From: Phyllostachys edulis
Taxonomy: Eukaryota > Streptophyta > Magnoliopsida > Poales > Poaceae
Direction: 5' to 3'
Length of the DNA stretch: 64,000 nucleotides
NCBI GenBank assembly: GCA_036346405.1
Contig: CM070548.1
Location: 52,978,279 to 53,042,278, forward strand
In this document: positions 61,268 through 64,000 of the stretch, in pieces
How positions within the stretch are numbered: position 1 is the stretch's first letter
Layout: each line of letters opens with the position of its first letter
Program-made: the position numbers and the translations under genes
Notes under the pieces: model-generated
Databases searched by the model: none
Told to the model about the DNA's origin: nothing
What the model saw: only the letters and a program-made list of their open reading frames with translations

Positions 61268-61800
61268 GTCGCTGTTATTGCCCTGCCAGTGGGAGTTGCA
61301 GCTTCAGGCATTCTCCCTTGTATCTGCATCCATTTTTCTTTCAGCATATGTGCTGCACTTTGTCTGCATGCAAAGCTCCTTCCATTTGCATCATGTTGTT
61401 TTATTTTCTGCATGTTGTCTTGTATCCTTGAATGTATCTACGGCGGTGCTGCACTTTGTCGGTCTGTTAATCTATCTAGATTGGTTCCTTTCATTAGTTT
61501 CTATTGTCTCAGATCGTTCTCGGTTCTATGCTTCTCGGGGTACTGCTCACGGTCATTTTCGAGCTTTGGCGTTAGTAGTGTCTTTGGCCTGGTGCCAGTT
61601 TGCTTCAATCTGGCACAGCAAGCCCTTAGTTCCAGTTTCTTTGCTTCTTTTTTTCCTGTATTTTGGTCCAGTCGTTTGCAGGTTGGCAACCTAAAAAACT
61701 TGCTGGACTTTCTCATGTTGGGGTGTGGGGGAGGGTTGCAAAGCTGGGGAGGGATGCGTACTGGGGCAGGATGGCGCAGGGGGGATAGACAGAGACAAAA

Positions 61801-64000
61801 ATGAAGATTTTAACTTGGAATGTTAGAGGGCTAGGAGATGTTCAGAAAAGGGATTAACTATATTAGACTTTGATAGATTTAAAACCAAATATCATATGCC
61901 TACAAGAAACTAAGCTGGTTAACATTGATACTTTTAAAGCTATAAGCTTCTTGCCCCCGAACTTGAGAAATTACCACTATCATCCATCTATCCAGACTTC
62001 AGGGGGCACATTAACGGCTTGGTGCAACACCAATTTGGAGACATCACTGATTCAGGCTGATGTTTGGTCATTGACAGTAGCCTTCCAATAAAAAACAGAC
62101 AGAATCCGATTCAGTGTCACAAATGTGTATGCACCTTTTGAAGACAATTCCCGACAACCTTTTTTTGACAGCCTCACTGGTATTCGACAGAACTTGGATG
62201 GACCATGGATGGTCATTGGAGACTTTAACATATATAGATATGCATGTGAGAAAAGCAATGATAATATAAACTGGACAGGTATGTCTATATTCAATGCTTG
62301 GATTCAAAACCAAGGCTTGCTGGATGTGGACATTCCAAACAAGAGATTTACATGGACGAACAAGAGGAGAAATACAACAATGGCCAAGCTAGATAGGATT
62401 CTTATTGATACAGAGTGGACTCAAACATTCTTAAGCATCACAACAAGATCACAAGTAGCAGCAACTTCAGACCACAGTCCAATTGTGGCTGACGTCAAAA
62501 CATAATTACAATCGTCAAAGATCTTCAGGCTAGAAAATTGCAGGCTTCATTTAACAGAATTTGAAAGCCTAGTGATACAAAACTAGACACGAGGAACTAG
62601 AAATTTGGCTAGTATCTCTACTGCCAATCTTAAGCTAAGACGACTTCGGGCAAAAATCAGATCATGGTCGAAAAGGAACCGTAGCCTACCATCTCAACTT
62701 GAAAATTCCAAAACCACATTAGAATACTTGGACAGTACAGAGGAGTGGAGACCTCTAACAACCCTTGAATTTACTTTCAGGAAAAATGTCAGAATACATT
62801 TGCAAGAGCTAAACTAGTTCTGGACCCTCAAATGGAAGCGTCGGGCAAAGATTAAATGGTGCAAATTGGGATATGAAAATACACATTTCTTTCATGTCAC
62901 ATCATCCATAAGAAACCAACGGAACAACATCAAAGTGCTCATTAAAGATGGAATTGAATACTATGACAATGCCTCCAAATTACAAATTGCGGCTGATTAC
63001 TTCAAGGATCTCTTTAGTACAGACATCCCATGGTCCCCAACAATAGACCTTACACATCTCTATCAACAAGATCAAAGTCTTCAGGCTCTCTCAGACAACT
63101 TCACTTGGGAAGATATAGCAAATGCAATTGTACGCTCCCCGAACAACAAAAGCCCAGGACCGGATGGATTTACAAATGAGTTTTACAAGAAGTTCTTGAA
63201 CATTCTAAAGCCTGATCTAGTACATGTCTTTGCGAATTTGCATTCCAATAATATAGACTTGTCAGGGGTAAACAAATCTTATATCACTTTGATTCCAAAG
63301 ATTGACACGCTGACGCAAATCAAGGACTTCCGGCCCATCTCACTGCTACATAGCATTCCCAAGCTCATTAGCAAAGTCTTAGCAAATAGACTGCAACCGA
63401 GAATCGCAAACCTTGTTAGTCATATGCAGTCTGGTTTCATCTCAAGAAGACCAATCGCAGAGAACTTCACTCTAGCTTCAGAACTAGTCCAATGTGCAAT
63501 GAAGAGGAAAAGACCTATGTTAGTTCTCAAATTAGACTTCCATAAAGCTTTTGACACAATACATTAGAAATGTATTCGACTAACACTACAACACAGAGGG
63601 TTTGATAGCAAATGGGTAAAATGGATACATGCTATTCTTTCTTCAGGAAAAACACAGATTTTTGTCAATGGGGTTGTAGGAGACCAAGTTAATTATAGAC
63701 GCGGGGTACGACAAGGAGACCCGCTTTCTCCATTTCTTTTCATCCTGGTAGCAGATGTCCTTCAAAAAGTATTGCAGCGTGCCCATACTGATGGGCTGAT
63801 CCTACACCCATTGGATATGCAAGAGACCGCACCCATTTTACAATACCCAGACGACACCTTAATCTTACTCAAGGGGACATCCCAACAAGCCATAGTTCTT
63901 AAAGAGCTCCTGGATTCGTTTGCAATCTTTTCAGGCTTGAAGATCAACTACCATAAGAGTACTTTAGTACCCATCCACATGTCTCAACAAGATGCCACCT
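61801..64000 (+). pseudogene. LINE ORF2: endonuclease and reverse transcriptase, 3' end outside
   Basis: One reading frame from ATG 61801 to the window end without an indel, interrupted by stops at 61855-61857, 61864-61866, 62089-62091, 62503-62505, about 62584, 62815-62817 and 63565-63567. Endonuclease motifs: MKILTWNVRGLGD, CLQETKL, NVYAPFED, WMVIGDFN, SDHSPI. Reverse transcriptase motifs: SPGPDGFTNEFYKKF (about 63150), DFRPISLLHSIPKLISKVLA, LKLDFHKAFDTIH (then TAG where Trp is usual), GVRQGDPLSPFLFIL, and at 63844-63855 YPDD in place of the catalytic YADD. It would nick target DNA and copy the LINE RNA. Dead by stops and the catalytic-motif change. Confidence 0.9.

Larger units (their letters stand above)
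58675..64000 (+). mobile_element. L1-type LINE, runs off the window
   Basis: ORF1 (about 58729-61267) precedes an ORF2 with apurinic endonuclease and reverse transcriptase (61801 on). The 5' end is not fixed, and the 3' end lies beyond 64000. The layout is that of plant L1-clade LINEs such as rice Karma; the family name is inference. It has opposite orientation to, and is distinct from, the LINE at 19.4-21.9 kb. Confidence 0.88.

Noticed and set aside
61242..61804. Hydrophobic open frames (150-171 codons) suggesting a membrane protein
   Set aside because: They fill the T-rich spacer between LINE ORF1 and ORF2 in competing frames and have no start context or domain.

Overview
The window is plant nuclear DNA from a grass, most likely Oryza (rice or a close wild relative). 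The evidence is one intron-rich plant gene with GT-AG introns, LTR retrotransposons with several-kilobase LTRs that start TGTAACATCCC, Micron-like elements set in (TA)n tracts, a tRNA-type SINE, and plant L1-type LINEs. There is no bacterial or organellar signal. The species call is an inference.

Only one host gene is supported: UBA5, the E1 activating enzyme of the UFM1 (ufmylation) pathway. It lies on the + strand with 14 coding exons between 8845 and 17374 and reads as a 421-residue protein with all key motifs intact. Its proximal promoter carries several TGACGTG-type (UPRE/bZIP-like) motifs. Intron 3 holds a 2.84 kb hAT transposon with 15-bp perfect terminal inverted repeats and a perfect 8-bp target duplication. 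That hAT contains a piece of a Ty3/gypsy gag-protease region.

The rest is repeat. 1-7420 has a gypsy-type LTR fragment, a second LTR-like fragment, one end of a CACTA transposon, and a broken Ty1/copia element on the - strand with its LTR. 17.4-23.7 kb has the UBA5 3' flank, a SINE with a 10-bp duplication, a direct duplication, and a 5'-truncated LINE (- strand). 23738-36712 is a foldback Mutator-like element (MULE) with inverted repeats of about 340-370 bp and a perfect 9-bp duplication. A complete but decayed 12.1 kb Ty3/gypsy element (two LTRs of about 3.07 kb, - strand) is inserted at its centre. 37.4-38.8 kb has long TA/TG microsatellites and two Micron-like elements.

38.8-57.6 kb is a three-level nest. 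A gypsy-type LTR is split by a 16 kb Tat-lineage Ty3/gypsy element (40188-56214). That element was itself hit by a 3.2 kb solo LTR (5-bp duplication ATATC) and by a 778-bp terminal-inverted-repeat transposon with a 9-bp duplication. A second copy of that transposon, 578 bp, sits at 38832-39409. 58.7 kb to the end is a plant L1-type LINE (+ strand) that runs off the window.

The most unusual structure is on the - strand of the Tat element: an antisense, multi-exon gene (55167 to 49012) whose first exon matches the plant 'putative gypsy type transposon' domain. At least six GT-AG introns can be read directly. It was later split by the solo LTR. No RNA genes, CRISPR arrays or further host genes could be supported.
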